Source of the DNA: Juglans regia
Lineage: Eukaryota; Streptophyta; Magnoliopsida; Fagales; Juglandaceae
Reading direction: 5' to 3'
Assembly (NCBI RefSeq): GCF_001411555.2
Contig: NC_049916.1
Span: 24,198,558 to 24,262,557, forward strand
Length of the DNA stretch: 64,000 bases
Made by a program: the position numbers and the translations under genes. Position 1 is the stretch's first letter. Every line of letters starts with the position of its first letter. The notes below the pieces were generated by a model that worked only from the letters and a program-made list of their open reading frames with translations, was not told the origin of the DNA and did not search any database. Below are positions 11,302 through 23,297 of this stretch, in pieces.

Positions 11302-11887
11302 TCAGAAATGTCTTACCACTACTGTGTACTCCACAATGGAGTCACCGGTATTCTCATTGAAGAAAATGCACTTTAGATTGGCTACCCTCTAGTCATGATC
11401 CTCAACTTCCCTCGCCCTCCAAACACTGCAAATTCTCTCTCAATCTCCGTCACCAGATTCCTAGAAAGCACGCTAATGGAGCTGCCGTTGAACTCACCCT
11501 TCCGTGAAACCAAAGTCGAGGTAAGCCACAAGCATCAACTCGGCCTGCCTCGCAGACACATAGACACCTCGGGAGTTCCCAATGACCGTTGATTTAGGGT
11601 CCGGACACTCCTTCAATGGATCATCAACGACCCAAATGGTGCCAAATGGGGTGAGCGACGTGTTAATTTGTGCTGTGCCATTGGCTTGGACCACCCGGAC
11701 TGCGCTAGGGCTATTGCCTCCGGGCGTGTCGTGCAAGAAAAAGTGGAGGACGGTCTCCTTCTCCCTCGTGATACGGAAGCAGCAGCATTAGAGAGTAGTA
11801 CTGTCGAGGCAAGGTGGCTATGGTGACCATGCACAGAATGAAAAAAGCACAAATTAAAGAAACGAATTTTCCTCGCCTGAGTTTCAT
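11302..11887 (-). pseudogene. Dirigent pseudogene
   Basis: Dirigent similarity runs the full length in broken frames. From the Met at 11887 a hydrophobic leader (SLICAFFILCMVTIATLP) is in frame, but the frame shifts near 11790 before the domain start, HFFLHDTPGGNSPSAVRVVQ. The domain then reads to GFTEG and meets a stop at about 11497. Reading one base over resumes with FNGSSISVLSRNLVTEIERE and FGGRGKLR, then another stop at 11382-11384. The C-terminal TGDSIVEYTVVVRHF is recovered only in a further frame, ending with TGA at 11302-11304. At least three independent lesions make this a pseudogene. It is a paralogue of the intact gene at 4752-5309 and has a hAT insertion about 200 bp from its start. 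Confidence 0.9.
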
Positions 11888-12083
11888 GCTTTCCTCGATC
11901 GCTTCCTTCTGCATGTGTGTGGCTCTGCTCTCAACTGTGCATGAGGATCATGAGTTTTTATACGCACGTTGTAAACAACCAAACCTCACTAATCGAAGAT
12001 ATTGCAAGATTGCCCGCACTTACACGTACGACTAAGCAGTGCAGTGCTTGGGAGCCACTCACTAATTCCATTCCAGACAAGTT

Positions 12084-13139
12084 CAGGGGCGGCTCGATAT
12101 ATTTTATGGCCTAAAGTGATCTCCCATTTTGGGCTGCAAACAATGGCCACTGATGAGGGGGTGGGTATCACAGCGAGATGAGTGGGTGGGTACCACAGCG
12201 CGCGATCGTAGGAACTCGGGGATGGGGAAGAACAGTGTAAAAAAAAAAAAAAGAGGGAATGTGTTTTCGTTTCGGGGGGGGAAATTAAACAATCCGTGAG
12301 TTAAGTGCCCTAGAGATGAATTGCAGCGATTGTTTGACCGTCGCAATAATTTTTTAACTTTTTAGCGAAATACAGCGCCGCAATATCTGTCAAAATCGCT
12401 GCAATTGATATGTACAGTGATCCACTCCTAGTAAATCGAAAGGCGTTGTTTACTCTATGCGACGAAAAATAAAATCGCCGCTAAAAATACCAATTGCGGC
12501 GATTTTGTCTGCAACAGGTGAAAAATCGCCGCAATTGAGCCATTTTCTTGTAGTGATGATTTGCAAAAACCTAAGTACATGATGATTTAATTTAAAAATA
12601 ATAATAATATTTAAATATTAAATATTAAAATTTTCTGAAATGCAAAACAAATATTAATATTATTTTAAATAATAATATTTATTAGTACTATAACAATTTG
12701 AAACAGAATTTAATTTTTTTCTAAATAGAGTATTATTTATTATCCATATATATATATACTTATTTTAATTAATACTTTATTATGAAAACAAATAAGGCCA
12801 TCGATATCAAAATAAACATCATATTTTATAAAATATTACAATATATCATTATATTTTTGCTACTTCTATTCCAATTTCACTATTGTCTTAAAATTTTGTA
12901 TATTTTGAGTAAGATTTTTTTTAATAAAACTTCTATATTTACTATTTTTTTTACCAAATTTTACCATTTAAGATTGATTTTATTTTAAATAAAAGAAATT
13001 TCATCTTTTACGCTAACTAATATTTTTTGTCTATAGGTTAATTTTTAGATTTATAATATTTTTTTTTTCTTTTGGGGGCCTACCAAAGTGGGAGGCCTTA
13101 GGCGGTGGCCTTAGTTGCCTACCCCTTGAGCCGGCCCTG
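12084..13139. mobile_element. Non-autonomous hAT element with 8-bp TSD
   Basis: The left end reads CAGGGGCGGCTC and the right end GAGCCGGCCCTG, a short imperfect terminal inverted repeat of the CAGGG(G/C)CGG type seen in hAT elements. The flanks are a perfect 8-bp duplication, GACAAGTT, at 12076-12083 and 13140-13147, the TSD length that defines hAT. The interior (1,056 bp in all) contains GGCCT-rich sub-ends, AT-rich filler and a CACTA-type terminus; no transposase frame is present. It lies immediately upstream of the dirigent pseudogene's 5' end. Confidence 0.88.
12310..12555 (-). mobile_element. CACTA (En/Spm)-type terminus inside the hAT element
   Basis: The minus strand starts CACTACAAGAAAATGGCTC at 12555, the canonical CACTA end. 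It is followed by subterminal repeats built on GCGGCGATTTT and its complement AAATCGCCGC, several times over about 240 bp. No matching opposite CACTA end is visible, so this is a truncated fragment. The three-base TSD cannot be tested without the other end. Confidence 0.7.
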
Positions 13140-13149
13140 GACAAGTTTC

Positions 13150-13345
13150 GAAATGTTTGGATAATGAGATGAGATAAGATGAATTAAGATAAAAAAAAAA
13201 TTAAAAATTAAATAAAATATTATTAAAATATTATTATTATTTTGATATTTGAAAAAATTAAATTGTTTATTATATTTTTTGTGATAATTTAGAAAAATTA
13301 TAACGATTAAATGATATGAGTTGAAATGAATTGAGAAACTTTTGT
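13150..13345. mobile_element. MITE of the GAGATGAGAT family
   Basis: Starts GTTTGGATAATGAGATGAGA and carries the AATTGTTTATTATATTTT interior shared with 7612-7812 and 52331-52720. It lies just outside the right end of the hAT element. Boundaries are approximate. Confidence 0.6.
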
Positions 13346-13417
13346 ATCCAAAAATGACTATTATTCCAACTATGCTTTGGTGCCCTCCAAAATGTTTGTA
13401 TCCTCCAAAATGATAAA

Positions 13418-13594
13418 GAGAAAATATATTTGTAACCATGAATTGTGCAATCGCCGCGTAATTATTTTGAAAAAGAAAATGAATAAAGTATAAGACCTAC
13501 ATGAAAAAAATTAATTTTTTAATAGTGAATCACACTCTTTTTTAAAGCGATTACGCGGCATTTGTGTACTTCACAATTATATATAGAATTACTC
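13418..13594. mobile_element. Mutator-like MITE (copy 2)
   Basis: Same family as 4470-4643: begins GAGAAAATATATTTGTAACC, carries the CGCCGCGTAATTATTTTG and GCGATTACGCGGCA arms, and ends GAATTACTC. The arms are more diverged than in copy 1. The possible 9-bp TSD (AATGATAAA / AATATTTAA) matches at only six positions, consistent with an older insertion. Confidence 0.8.
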
Positions 13595-13699
13595 AATATT
13601 TAAAAGAATTATCATTAATGAATTTGTGTGGGCTTTTATTTAACATTATAAAAATTAAAATGCACTTAAGGCACTTTTGGGACATATTTACGGGGCATC

Positions 13700-14035
13700 C
13701 TAGCATCAATATCCTTTTAATTAATATTACTTGAGAAAACCTTCAATTGCGTGAAATACTAGCTAGGTTGCCTCCATTGGCTAAAACGACAAATTTTCAA
13801 GTCTTTTATTAAGAAAGAAAAGTGTAAAATAGTTTTTTTGCGTGTATTTGTATTTTATTTTTACACTTTACATTTCATTAGTATATACATTACATTTTAC
13901 TTGTATTTACCTTAGGCTGGTTCATTTACCTCTTAGTATAAATACTTGTATTATTTTATTTTCACTTACTGAAACATTTGGGCATTTTCGAGATTATTGA
14001 AATAGAAGAAACTTCTAGTTTTTCTATTCTTGATA
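13700..14035 (+). repeat. Probable 5' LTR of the copia element
   Basis: The AT-rich stretch directly before the primer-binding site holds a TATA-like TAGTATAAATACTTG near 13936, as expected of an LTR promoter. The left boundary is not determined because the 3' LTR that would define it is missing. Confidence 0.45.
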
Positions 14036-14046
14036 TGGTATCAGAC
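14036..14046 (+). promoter_or_regulatory. Retrotransposon primer-binding site (initiator tRNA-Met type)
   Basis: TGGTATCAGAC matches the start of TGGTATCAGAGC, the complement of the plant initiator tRNA-Met 3' end and the usual primer site of Ty1/copia elements. The gag start at 14081 follows at normal spacing. Confidence 0.75.
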
Positions 14047-14080
14047 GTTTTCTAGGATTTTTTATTTATTTTTCTCCCTC

Positions 14081-17000
14081 ATGGCAGCAAAAGTTCCGAA
14101 TCCTCCTTCCTCTTATCCAGATGTTGCGAGTCTCTTCTTCCTTCATCGTAGCGATAAACCTCGGCGTTGTTCTGGTCACACAACTCTTGATTGGAGACAA
14201 CTATCACACATGATCTCGTTCGATGACCATGGCCCTTTTTGCGAAAAATAATTTAAGGTTTGTGGATGGTACGATTCTTGAACCAATATCTAATGATTCT
14301 TTTTTCTCTTCATGGTCACGATGTAATAATACGGTTATTTAACTCGGTTTCTTTTGAAATCGCTGCTAGTGTACTGTATGTTACCACTGCTTTTGAGATA
14401 TGAATCGATTTAAATGAACGATTCTCTCAAAAGAATGGACCTCGGATTTTTCATATCCAGAAATAGATTTCGTCCTTGTCTCAGAGACAACTTTATGCTA
14501 GTGCTTATTTCACTCGATTGAAAGCTCTTTAGGATGAATTGGTTAATTACAAACCAACTCCTGTGTGTTCTTGTGGTGCTGTAAATTTGTTGAATTCTTA
14601 TGTTCAATTGGAATGTATTTTACAATTCCTTATGGGACTTAATGAATCTTTTGTTTCGACTAGGGCTCAGATTTTGTTAATGGAGCCATTGCTAACGATT
14701 AACAAGGTTTTTTGTTTTGTTATTCAGAAAGAGCAACAGAGAGAAATTTTTGTTACTCCTCCTCTTGCTGATGCTCATGCTTTTGTTGCTAACTCTGATG
14801 CTTCGAGATATGTAAAATCTTTTTCTAAGAAAGATCAACCAGTTTGTAAATATTGTGGAATAACCGGTCATGTTGTTGAGAAATGTTACAAACTCCATGG
14901 TTTTCCTCCTGGATACAAGCAAAAGCTGCGGCAGTAGTCCATGGCCACCAAGTTATCCTCAATGATAATTCTTCAGCAGAATCTCCATTCTCCTTGACTG
15001 AGGCCCAATATCAGCAGTTGTTACCTATGTGTACTCTCAATCATCAGCATAAGTTTGATGATTCTAGCCATGTGGTGAATACTGTAGCTTCTTCTTCTCA
15101 TTCTTTTTCTAGTATTGTTTCTTCTAAACATTATATTTTTAACTCTAACAGATATACTTCATTTAATCCTTCTAATTCTAGTTGGATACTTGATACGGAG
15201 GCTACAGACCATATGGGTTCCTCAATTGATATTCTTACAAATGTCACTCCTGTTCCAAACACTTCTGTTAGATTACCAAATGGTCAATGTGTTCCTGTTT
15301 CACATATTGGCACTATTCATCTTTCTGAATATCTTATTCTTAAAAATGTTTTTTGTGTACCTACATTTACTTTTAAATTGATTTCTATTAGTAAACTCAC
15401 CAAGTCTCTCACTTGTTTTTTTTTTCTTCTGACTTTTGTTTAATTTAGGACCTGACCACCTCGAGGTTGATTGGAGTGGGTAGACAACAATGAGGACTCT
15501 ATATCTTGCAACAACCAGAGACTTTTCTCAACCCTCATTTGCCATAATTTTTTCCAAATAAACATTGTAATAACAATGATACTTTGTTGTCAAATGTTTG
15601 TTTCGCTTCCTCTAAATTTTCATTGTTTCACCTTTGGCATAATCGATTAGGACATCCATCTATTTCAAGAATGTATTTCTTGAATAAAATTGTGCCTAAT
15701 TTGGTTGTGTCTGATAACCCTTGCATTGTTTGTCCTTTAGCCAAACAAAGAAAGTTGCATTTCCCAAATAATGATAATCTCTTTGATTCACCTTTTGACC
15801 TTGTTCATTGTGATGTTTGGGATCCATTTTCAGTCCATACTGTTGAAGGTTACAATTTCTTTTTAAGAATTGTTGATGATTGCACTAGGGCTACTTGGAT
15901 TTATATTTTCAAGAATAAGTTTGAAGTTTCTTTTTTAATTCAAACATTCTTTAAAATGATCAAAACTCAATTTAGTACAAAGATAAAGAAAATTCGTACT
16001 GATCATGGTACTGAATTTTTTTTTATCTTCATATCTCATTTCCAAAGGTGTCATTCACCAACATAGTTGTGTTGAGACTCCACAGAGGAAACATCAACAT
16101 ATTCTAAATGTAGCTGAGCATTGTTGTTCCAATCTCATTTGCCTCTCAAATTTTGGGGTGATGTTGTTTTAACAGCTACTTACTTAATAAACAGATTATC
16201 TTCTCCTATCACCAAAAATAAATCTCCTATTGAAGTTCTCTGTAATGTTTCTCCTTCATATGAACATTTAAGAATTTTTGGTTGCTTATACTTTGCCTCT
16301 ACCTTACACAGAACTAGAACAAAATTTGGTCCTAGAGCTAAGGCTTGTGTTTTTCTTGGTTAGCATTTTGGTATCAAGGGTTACAAGTTGTATGATCTCA
16401 AGACAAATCAATTTGTTATTTCCAGACATGTCATCTTTCATAAACATGTTTTTCCTTTTCATCATTCTTACTCTGATTTGTCTTCATATTCTTCTCCATC
16501 AATTCATCTTCCAATTCCTTCTCAATCTTCAACTTTTTATATGTTTAATGTGCCTTTAACAGTAACTACTGATTCTTCTTTGACTTCCCCTATTTTTTAC
16601 TTACATAATAGTTTGTCATCCCAATCTCCTTCAACAAATAATACTTTACCATCACATAATACTTTACCACCAAGAAGATCCACTAGAATTCGAGGAGCTC
16701 CGGGTTATTTGCAACATTATTATTGTAATTCATCTACTACACACTCTAAATCAGTTTCTCCAATAGGTTTTGTTCATTCTTCTTTTCCTTCTTCAATCAA
16801 ATATGATATATCCAATTTTGTTTCTCATGATCAATTATCTCCTGGTCATAAATCCTTTGTTTTTGCTATTTCTGCTAATATTGAACATGAGTTCTATCAT
16901 CAACAGTCAAGCACTCTCATTGGAGGGATGTTATGGCTGCTAAGATTGCTGCTTTAGAACTCATACCTGGACTGTTGTCAATTTGCCTCCTGGTAAAGAA

Positions 17001-17755
17001 CTCATAAGCTGTAAATGAGTTTATGAGATCAAGTATCGTTCTGATGGTTCTGTGGAGAGGTACAAAACAAGACTTGTGGCAAAAGGTTATACTCAAACAG
17101 AAGATTTAGACTATTTTGAAACATTTTCACATGTTGCCAAAATGACTATTGTCACAACTTTATTAGTCATTGCTGCTGTTAAGAACTGACATCTTATCCA
17201 ACTTGATGTTAATAATGCTTTTTTACATAGTGATCTTTTGGAGGAGGTATACATGAAGTTGTCTCTTGATTTTCATATTAAATGGGGATCACAAGTGTGT
17301 AAGTTGAATAAGTCTCTTTATCGTCTCAAACAAGCCTTTCGACAGTAGTTTTTAAGTTTTCCACTACTCTTCTTGATTTCGAATTTCTGCAATCCAGATC
17401 TGACTATTCCTTGTTTACTAAGTCCACTTATCATTCATTTATTACTCTACTTGTCTATATTGATGATATTTTGATAGCTAATAGTGATTTGGAAGCTATG
17501 AATTCTTTGAAATCTTACTTGATGCTAAATTCAAGCTCAAGGATCTTGGTTCCCTCAAGTATTTTCTTGGCTTAGAGGTAGCCAGATCACCCATTGGTAT
17601 TTCACTGTGTCAGCGAAAATATGCTCTTAAAATTTTATAAAATGCTAATTTTTTAGCATGTAAACCAGTCTCTTTTCCTATGAAGCAAAATTTGAAGCTT
17701 AGTAAAGATAATAGTGACTTGCTGCCAAATCCCAGTGTTTCGGAGGTTAATTGGT
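14081..17755 (+). mobile_element. Degenerate Ty1/copia retrotransposon (gag-pol, 3' truncated)
   Basis: Copia domains appear in order across broken frames. They are: a gag start near 14081; a gag core and CCHC zinc knuckle (CKYCGITGHVVEKC, about 14848-14889); aspartic protease WILDTEATDHM near 15181, with Glu where the active-site Gly of D-T-G is expected; the GAG-pre-integrase motif HLWHNRLGHPS near 15629; and integrase DLVHCDVWDPF with a later DHGTEF. Then come reverse-transcriptase pieces: [10 protein letters not shown] near 17200, [15 protein letters not shown] near 17297, and YIDDIL near 17458 in place of YVDD. Many stops and frameshifts interrupt it. RNase H and the 3' LTR are absent, the sequence giving way to an (AAT)n tract after 17760. 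It is inert. Confidence 0.9.
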
Positions 17756-18221
17756 AGGCTGCTGCATAAACAAAAATAATATGTACACATAATAATAATA
17801 ATAAAATAATAATAATAATAATAAAAGAGTCTACCAAAGCCTCGGCAAAGGAAGCACATGCGTTTGTTGTCTCATTCGACCATGGGCAAACAAAATGACT
17901 TGCAGTTTTTTTTATAACTATATATTAAATGTTCAAATTTATTTTTTTATAAAATGATATGCTTGTTGATTGATTGTGAAATGAATTGTATAAATATTTC
18001 ATTAAGAACACGACAGGCCGACCCAAATTCAACGCCCAAAAGACAATGGCCGGCCCATAGAATTAGAGGTCTTGCTCCTAAATGAACCAGAAGAGAACTG
18101 CACCTAAAATTCAAAGAAGAAAACCTAATTACAATATACAAAGATACTACTACCGACTAGCCATTAGAAAAGAAACTTCTCTTGTCCTCCCAAGACCCAA
18201 AACTAAAGTTCTGCTTATAGC

Positions 18222-18260
<39 letters not shown>

Positions 18261-18541
18261 TACATATATAAAGCAATATGCCACATGCATTCATTATAAA
18301 GACGTCGTCAGAACCCAAAAAAAAAAAAAAAAAAAGTCAAAATGGTCAAATAAAATGCATTCACTAAATACAAAATTGTCACTACCTTAATCCCCTACCA
18401 AAATTGTCTTACGACTGTTTGACAGTAATAACATTCACGGCAAAAAAAAAAAAAATACAAGTTAGTAAAATAGAATAAAAACCCTAAAGAAAAAACAAGC
18501 ATCTCATTAACCAAGAGCCTCTACCACTTTCTGCCTCTTTT
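17756..18541. other. Intergenic DNA with microsatellites
   Basis: Contains an (AAT)n tract at about 17786-17826, an (AT)n tract at about 18223-18256 and poly-A runs at about 18318 and 18442. The right end is the 3' flank of eIF4B. No further gene is visible. Confidence 0.6.
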
Positions 18542-21133
18542 TCAAACCTCACCATTGAACGTCACCTCTCCTAATTTTTCTTCAACAGAACCATCCTCAG
18601 TTGTCTCAGCACTGCAGAAAAGGATAACAAACAATTAGTAATTCAGTTAAATAAGCATATTGCAGCAAATACTTTAATGGAACAAAGAACAAAGAAGCGA
18701 GCTCAATAATTCCTTTCCTCTAAATGGCAAAAATATAAATACTTTTTCCATTCTCTAGTCATGCTTCAAAATTAATAATATGTATGCCACTTATGAAAAC
18801 AGTATTTCAAAAAAAAAAACCAAACAACGTAGAAGTCATCAAGTTCTCAAAATCATTAACTATCAAGACCCTACAGGCTACAAAGACAAGTTTCTATTCA
18901 ACTGAAATTAAAATACCTTCAAATGCACATATTATTAACTGAAAATTAAAGTGCCTGACTTTACCACAACAGTGGATTCATTAAGAAGATGAGGTAATAG
19001 CTCTAAAGTGAAAAACTGATATGTTAAAAGCAATGCAGAGATTTGTTTTTCCCATGTAATTATGGATCTGTAAAACTTGCAACTTTTGTCATCTGTAACA
19101 CATATCTAGAAAATTGATTCCTCCGTACTCATGTGAGACCCACACGGGTTATAGGCAGGAGCAGCAGTGAACCAAGACCAAAAACAGGAATGCTTCGGAA
19201 TAACACTAACCATTTGCACGGTTAGTGGGTTCAACTATATGCATTCCCAAGAAAGTTATATGTTAAAATAAGAACCAGATCATATATTTTTAGAATGAAA
19301 TAGATGCCTGGATTCTGACTGTTGATACATGAAATCAATCAGCAGGATTGAAGTGGCAGCTAATCAATTTGCACAAATGTCATTACAGGATATGAGGGAT
19401 TGACCTTTGAGCATAATCAAATCATGGAGATAACATGATACATTTTGGGAACCAAATTTCCCTCGATTCACTTTGGTTCAACAAAACCCTAGGATCCCTT
19501 ACATGATTTCCTAGAGCCGCCGTAAAAATAAAACCTTAGCTTTGAAATGGTCACTTATTGTTGCCCCACATAGCAACCAATTAAGGTGAGTGCAATGTCT
19601 GTAGAACAAGCTTAAAATGCTATTTCACACAATTATGGAAAAATTACACTCTCTTTAAGTACTAAATTGAACTCCTCCGAGTTATAATGAGCAAAATTAT
19701 TACAAAGTACTGATAACAAATATAATTACAAAGCAACACAGTAACACAGAACAATCTAGTGGGTCGAACAATACAAAGCAAACAATCGGAGTAAATATGA
19801 AGCCGATATATAGAATGACAGATAGCAAATTAGTTCCTCATGCCAAATGAGCAAACAAACAAACAGAAAACAGTCTCTAAGGAACAAAATTGTAAAGCCA
19901 CATAATCAACAGGCAATTAAAACCAACAAAGATCATCAGAAACCAAACAAGAAGTAAGCATCTTTTGCTGCAATTCAGCGAATTGACGAATCAGGCAGCA
20001 GACTGAACAAACCTCTGAGGACGGCTACTTTCAATCGATTCTGGCTTCCTCCATGTCCGATTATCCTCCTCCACTGCCAAGCGGCCATTCCCAAGCCCAA
20101 AATCTCTCGTTCCGAATGAAGAAGGCCTCTCCGCCTTCTCTACCACCTCCTTCTTCGTGGTTTCTAGCTGCTCGTCAATCTTCTTCCAGTCCTTCCCTTT
20201 CTCTGCCAGAACATCCTCTCTTGGCCTTGCCTCCCCAAATGGATTTGAAGTCCTTGACGGCTTCGAAATCATCCCCGCCCCCTCCCGCTTCTCCCCATTG
20301 CTCACAGGCAGAGTCCTCGGATGCAAATTAAGCCTCGGTCTTTCAGTCACACCACCTGCTCCAGTACTCACCTCCTTCTTGCTCCTCGCCCAATTATCCG
20401 AATCGGCACCACCATTCGAAGCGAACCCCACCCTTCTCTCACCGCTAGATCTCCGTCCGTCCGTTGATGGCACAAAGGCCTTGTTCGATCCCCAATTGTC
20501 GGAATCATCCGCTCGAGATTGCGAGTTGAAAAGCACACCTCCACCTACTCCTCCTCCTCTTTCTCTCCTATCAAAACCGTTGTTTCCGACCGTCGGTTTC
20601 TTCGCGGCGGCCCAATTATCGATCTCGTCGGCCCGAGAAGGTGCCGAGTCCCTGTCCCTGTCCCTATTAAATGAGCCGTTTCTGCTGGGCTCATCGGAAA
20701 CCCTAGAAGACCCCCACCGAGAATTGGAATCGTCGCCACTGGAGTAGCGACTGTTATTGTTGGAGCCGTAGGACCTAAAGCCGCCGCCTATCCGGTTGCG
20801 GTCTCGTTCAAGCTCCTCAGCTGAGCGCTGACGGGGGCCAGTGGGGAGAGCCAGAAACTCCTCGGGGGTGAGTCCCTGGGGTTGTTGCAATGGATGTCTC
20901 GTCTGAGTGGGCATGGAGATAAAGTCGGCGTGGGAGAGGGTCTGGCCCTTCTTCTTCTTGGGCTTGGTGGCAGCCGCGGCGGAAAGGGACGGAAAGTCCG
21001 GAAGCGGCTCGGTTGGAATCCCGGAGATTGGTTGGTCGAGGTTCTGTTGCTGTTGCTGGAGCTCGGCCTCGTGTTCCTCAGAATCTAGAGCCCAGGCGCC
21101 GGGTTTGGCCCACGGAGACACAGTTGCCGCCAT
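18542..21133 (-). CDS. EIF4B: Plant eukaryotic translation initiation factor 4B (eIF4B)
   Basis: eIF4B stimulates the eIF4A helicase and binds mRNA, eIF4A and poly(A)-binding protein in the cytosol. Exon 1 (20013-21133) starts MAATVSPWAKPGAWALDSEE, the plant eIF4B N-terminal signature. It then has a Lys-rich patch (KPKKKKG), the LSHADFISMPT and LTPEEFLALPTGPR blocks, and three spaced DNW repeats (IDNWAAAKK, SDNWGSNKA, SDNWARSKK) in an Arg/Gly/Ser-rich region. Next come LNLHPRTLPV, a SNPFGEARPREDVLAEKGKDW block and a charged helix, and RTWRKPE. I propose exon 2 at 18542-18611, giving 396 residues ending GEVTFNGEV: donor AG|GTTTGT, acceptor TCTGCAG, phase conserved. Without splicing exon 1 would run on to a stop at 19991 (380 residues ending FVQSAA). 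Exon 1 is certain, exon 2 moderately so. It is shorter than the roughly 530-550 residues of Arabidopsis eIF4B1/2. Confidence 0.85.
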
Positions 21134-21235
21134 AGTCTTCTTCCTTCACCTTAACTCTGTCGTGCTCGCTGGCCGGATGCTTGGGGTTGCGTTCGTTTTC
21201 AGCTTAGCAGTAGGGGACGAGGGGGTTATTCCCTA

Positions 21236-21245
21236 CTTTATATAG
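21236..21245 (-). promoter_or_regulatory. TATA box of eIF4B
   Basis: The minus strand reads CTATATAAAG about 105 bp upstream of the ATG at 21133, a near-consensus plant TATA box. Upstream DNA on that strand turns AT-rich at a MITE-like block. Confidence 0.65.
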
Positions 21246-21374
21246 GTAGGGAAGTGGGGATTGGATCGTTCGGTAAAAGAAGAAGGATGTTAAAATGGGA
21301 ATGAATGGACGGTGGTGATATGGGGTATAATAGTCTTACTGACAGACGGCTTTCCCGGTCGAGAGAGCGGGGCT

Positions 21375-21560
21375 GGTTTGATTTTGTAGATGAGGTAACG
21401 TAGAGTTAAAATTAAAATTAAAAAATTAAATAAAATATTGTTAGAATATATTTTTAATATTATTTTTAATTTTAAAATTTAAAGAAGATAAATTTTTTAT
21501 TTTATTTTATATTAAAAATTAAAAAAATCATCATAATTAAATAAATTTCATCGAGATTGA
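21375..21560. mobile_element. MITE-like AT-rich element upstream of eIF4B
   Basis: Resembles the 7612 and 52331 copies in order of words (GATGAGGTAACGTAGAGTT, AATAAAATATTGTTAGAATA, a TTTTTAATATTATTTTTAAT core). More diverged, and the ends are uncertain. Confidence 0.4.
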
Positions 21561-23297
21561 AAACAAAAGTTGCAACATTACCTGCTGCCTTGGGACCTAG
21601 TTTCGACATTTGTAATATTTCAAAATTTTGTTAATATGAAATATTTTATAATTTTGTTAATGATAAAAATGAGTTTAATTTTGTTAATGATAAAAAAAAT
21701 TTATTATTTTTAAAAAAATGAGTTTAACCGTGATAAAGTGGGTTTTTCAAATGATTGTATATTTCAAATTTATATAGTTATTTATTTTAATTCAATTTTT
21801 CAAATTCTTCTATAATTCAATTCAAATTTGTTTTAATTTAAAAAAAAAAACATTTTATTTTATATTGATTTCTAATTATCGACCTAGATTTCATTGAAAG
21901 CAAAAACATTATTGATTTATGATATCTTTTTTTAAGGAAGATTGGTGTCAATAACCATTCCTTTCTTATCCATGGATGTGAGAAAAATGACTCTAATAAA
22001 TCGCAAATTCATCAGGACGACCTTGTCTAGATCCTAGGTCAATAAATCTGAGACCGATCCGTTTGGTTCTATTTTCCATTTATTTTCTCTTTGTTGTTGT
22101 TTTTTTTAGAATGTTTATTAGGGTTCAGCCCCTCATAAAACATTTCTTGTTTTAGCGAATAAATCAAACATTATATAGTAATCTTCAGATTTTAACATTG
22201 TATTTTGTTACTAAACTATATATTCAAGCTTTATTTGCTTGACTTATTTAGTAGTGTTGTTATTGATTAAGTTACTTGTTAATGTTGTGTTTCGCGGGCC
22301 TAGACAATTTCATGCTGACAGCACTCAAACTCTTCCTTACAAGGAGGAGAATGGAGATCTTGAGGTCCGTGGTACTTCTGACGCTCAAATTAATTTCAAT
22401 ATTAAAGATGAAGAGAGAAAATCTTGAATAAAGCAGTAATATGTATATAGATGTTAATCTCTTTATTGATCGTAAGAGATGTCTATTTATATCTGTTGAT
22501 CTGGCCTTCATGGTAGCATGATGTCGCTCTGTAGGATATCTTCTTCCTTAAGTTTCTCCCATTTTAATAATGCGGCTATCCGCCATCTTGATCTTCTTAA
22601 ATCACATTGAATACGACATACCTTCTTCTCTAATGCAAGCCATATGTTTGAATACGACATACCTTCCTAAATCAAATCTTTTTTGTTTCATTAATGCAAG
22701 CCGTCTACCGCCTGATACTCCTTAGTCGCATTAAATATAACATGCTTTATTATCTAAATCTCTCTCATATCTTCTATTTGGGCTTTTGAGGTATGCTCGA
22801 CCTGCCCCCCAAGTCTGGGCTTCGACCCGGGCCCTTCTCCTTGTTCGGGCCACAAGATAACTCCCCTCACATTACTTAATAGAATTTTTTAATAATTATT
22901 AATATCCCATATTCTATTGAGAAAATAATTTGAATAAATTATTTTATAATTTCAATGTCAGATCCTATTATTATTTTTTTTAATTTCAATATGAGCAATT
23001 TATCATTCTATTTTGATCCATGCAATAAACAACATGTGACTGACTATACCATACCAAAAAAAACAAAAACAAAACAAAACAAAGATATTGTCTGATTCAT
23101 ACTAATCTTTATTTTATCACAAAATAAAATATGAAAAGTCTGGAATGGATCATAAAAACCCACCAAAACCATAACCATGAACATGACACCATGGAATTCA
23201 ACGACACAGTAACAAGTTAAACGACACCATCCCAGTAGATGAACCACAACCACAAACAAAACATAGATTATTACTGGATTTATAGTAGATATCAGAT
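21561..23297. other. Intergenic DNA with an LTR-like block
   Basis: No host gene. A 62-codon plus-strand frame at 22239-22427 resembles nothing I recognise. At about 22430-22870 is an LTR-like stretch ending in a GC-rich phrase (GCTTCGACCCGGGCCCTTCT) that recalls the composition of the left edge. 22871-23297 is AT-rich and includes the cyclophilin 3' flank. Confidence 0.45.

Noticed and set aside
12084..13139. Treating the whole block as a CACTA element
   Set aside because: Only one CACTA end exists, whereas CAGGG ends and an 8-bp TSD fit hAT exactly.
13119..13439. 106-codon minus-strand open frame
   Set aside because: Lies across a hAT end and two MITEs; a chance frame in AT-rich DNA.
20053..20747. 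Plus-strand open frames of up to 196 codons over eIF4B
   Set aside because: Shadows of the minus-strand eIF4B coding sequence; Ser/Pro-rich nonsense with no family resemblance.
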